Positions 38,234 to 38,845 of a stretch of DNA of 38,845 nucleotides are shown piece after piece. Each line of letters starts with the position of its first letter. Within the stretch, counting starts at the first letter, position 1. Made by a program: the position numbers and the translations under genes. The notes below the pieces were generated by a model. The model saw only the letters and a list, made by a program, of their open reading frames with translations, was not told the origin of the DNA and ran no database searches. Source of the DNA: a virus; IMG/VR virus record IMGVR_UViG_3300049825_000283, positions 1-38,845 of that record, one strand, 5' to 3'.

Positions 38234-38339
38234 GCGTAAGCACGTTTGGGTTAATGATGCCTGGGAAGAACAGCACCCAGAAGTCGTGGCTTTAACAACG
38301 ATTGAGAAGATTCATAAATGGGAAGACTCGCAGAACTGA
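38034..38339 (+). CDS. Hypothetical protein overlapping the initiator
   Basis: AGGAG lies about ten bases before ATG 38034. The 101-residue product is a normal-looking helical sequence (NADERKGLRALEKSL ... PEPIPEQETEHLQFLWQEYE). It overlaps the last 200 bases of the initiator in a different frame and extends 106 bases past it. Either both frames are used or the gene starts later within the overlap. Confidence 0.5.
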   Translation: MHPMVARALTNRLLNADERKGLRALEKSLPQGRYLQGYEICQMFNLHPEPIPEQETEHLQFLWQEYERKHVWVNDAWEEQHPEVVALTTIEKIHKWEDSQN

Positions 38340-38340
38340 A

Positions 38341-38502
38341 ATGACCCCCAACCCCGAAATCTACTTTGACCCGGAGATAGAAGGAGTCCTGATTGAAGGG
38401 CTCTCTGTAGGGCAGATCAAGATGCTCAAGAAATATTACTGCTACATGACCAAGGACGTTGACCTGGAACGCCTGGATCTGGCGACTAAGAGGATGCAAT
38501 AG
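38341..38502 (+). CDS. Small acidic protein
   Basis: I start at MTPNPEI, one base after the previous stop. The 53 residues are acidic then basic with an aromatic centre (MLKKYYCYMTKDVDLERLDL). No family is recognised. It immediately precedes the RecT-like gene. Confidence 0.55.
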   Translation: MTPNPEIYFDPEIEGVLIEGLSVGQIKMLKKYYCYMTKDVDLERLDLATKRMQ

Positions 38503-38510
38503 GAGAACAA

Positions 38511-38845
38511 ATGACAACTGAAATAGACTTGAAAGCAAAACCAGGAGCATTTATCCCGGCATTGCCAGCCGAAAGTGAGTGGGATGTCATGCGGCAGAAG
38601 GCCGACGTTTTAGTTAAGTCGGGGTTTCTCCCGCAAGCAATCAATACGCCTGAAAAGTGCTTGATGATAATGATGAAAGGGCAGGAGCTTGGGATTCCGT
38701 ATACCGAAGCACTCTCCCAAATCAACGTCATATTGGGAAAGCCCAGCGTTAGCCCCCAGCTCATGTTGGCCTTGGCTCGCAAAACAAAAGAGCTTGAGGA
38801 CTTGAAGATGGAGTCTGACGATAAAGGCGCGACTGTAACGATTAA
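38511..38845 (+). CDS. RecT-like single-strand annealing protein, N-terminal part
   Basis: The ATG follows AGGAGAACAA. The visible 111 residues include KCLMIMMKGQELGIPYTEAL and ILGKPSVSPQLMLALA, the hallmark of RecT-type phage recombinases that pair single-stranded DNA. The frame runs off the end and its rest is at the start of the window, missing about one to ten bases. It heads the recombination module (SSB-like, exonuclease, RusA). Confidence 0.75.
   Translation, partial: MTTEIDLKAKPGAFIPALPAESEWDVMRQKADVLVKSGFLPQAINTPEKCLMIMMKGQELGIPYTEALSQINVILGKPSVSPQLMLALARKTKELEDLKMESDDKGATVTI

Overview
This window looks like an almost complete genome of a short-tailed (podovirus-like), double-stranded DNA phage infecting a Gram-negative-type bacterium. 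Both ends fall inside the same RecT-like recombinase gene: the last 335 bases hold its start and the first 276 bases hold its end, with only a few bases missing between them. The genome was therefore probably circular or circularly permuted and was opened inside this gene. The host is inferred only from indirect signs: Shine-Dalgarno sites of the AGGAG type, many Sec signal peptides, a lipobox lipoprotein and possible outer-membrane-type proteins. The low-complexity 'SSTMTVT'-style fibre proteins remind me of secreted proteins of Elusimicrobiota-like bacteria, but that is a weak guess.

Layout. (1) 34.65-38.85 kb continuing into 1-4.95 kb is the plus-strand early/replication arm. A TTGACA-17-TATCCT promoter at 34.73 kb leads into about ten tiny genes (membrane, lipoprotein and zinc-ribbon proteins). 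Two consecutive intrinsic terminators at 37.3-37.4 kb follow. Then come a lambda-O-like initiator gene that carries a set of 11-bp-phased GGGCAC iterons around an AT-rich tract (probable origin), the RecT-like annealing protein, an SSB-like protein, a PD-(D/E)XK exonuclease, more small genes and a RusA resolvase. The arm ends with a collagen-like exported protein and a membrane protein. (2) 34.6-32.5 kb holds small minus-strand genes, including an HNH endonuclease. (3) 32.4-5.0 kb is one long minus-strand late operon: terminase small and large subunits, portal, scaffold, major capsid protein, adaptor, a large propeller/discoidin tail protein, ejection-type proteins, a glycosyltransferase, several fibre or adhesin proteins, and a lysis/envelope module. 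It converges on the plus-strand arm at about 4.97-5.02 kb.

Regulation appears to rest on termination and antitermination. A promoter (TTGAAA-17-TAAATA) lies before terminase, followed by a strong hairpin plus seven Ts directly abutting the terminase start codon. This resembles the lambda pR'-tR' arrangement. The tandem terminators before the replication genes resemble tR1, with an additional alternative stem that could switch between structures. I recognise no N- or Q-like antiterminator, integrase or repressor.

The most unusual feature is that about ten proteins, most of them encoded inside the virion-structure operon, begin with what look like Sec signal peptides (including five consecutive or near-consecutive fibre/adhesin proteins and small proteins beside the capsid and scaffold genes). 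Tailed-phage virion proteins normally fold in the cytoplasm, so this is the main candidate for undescribed biology here.
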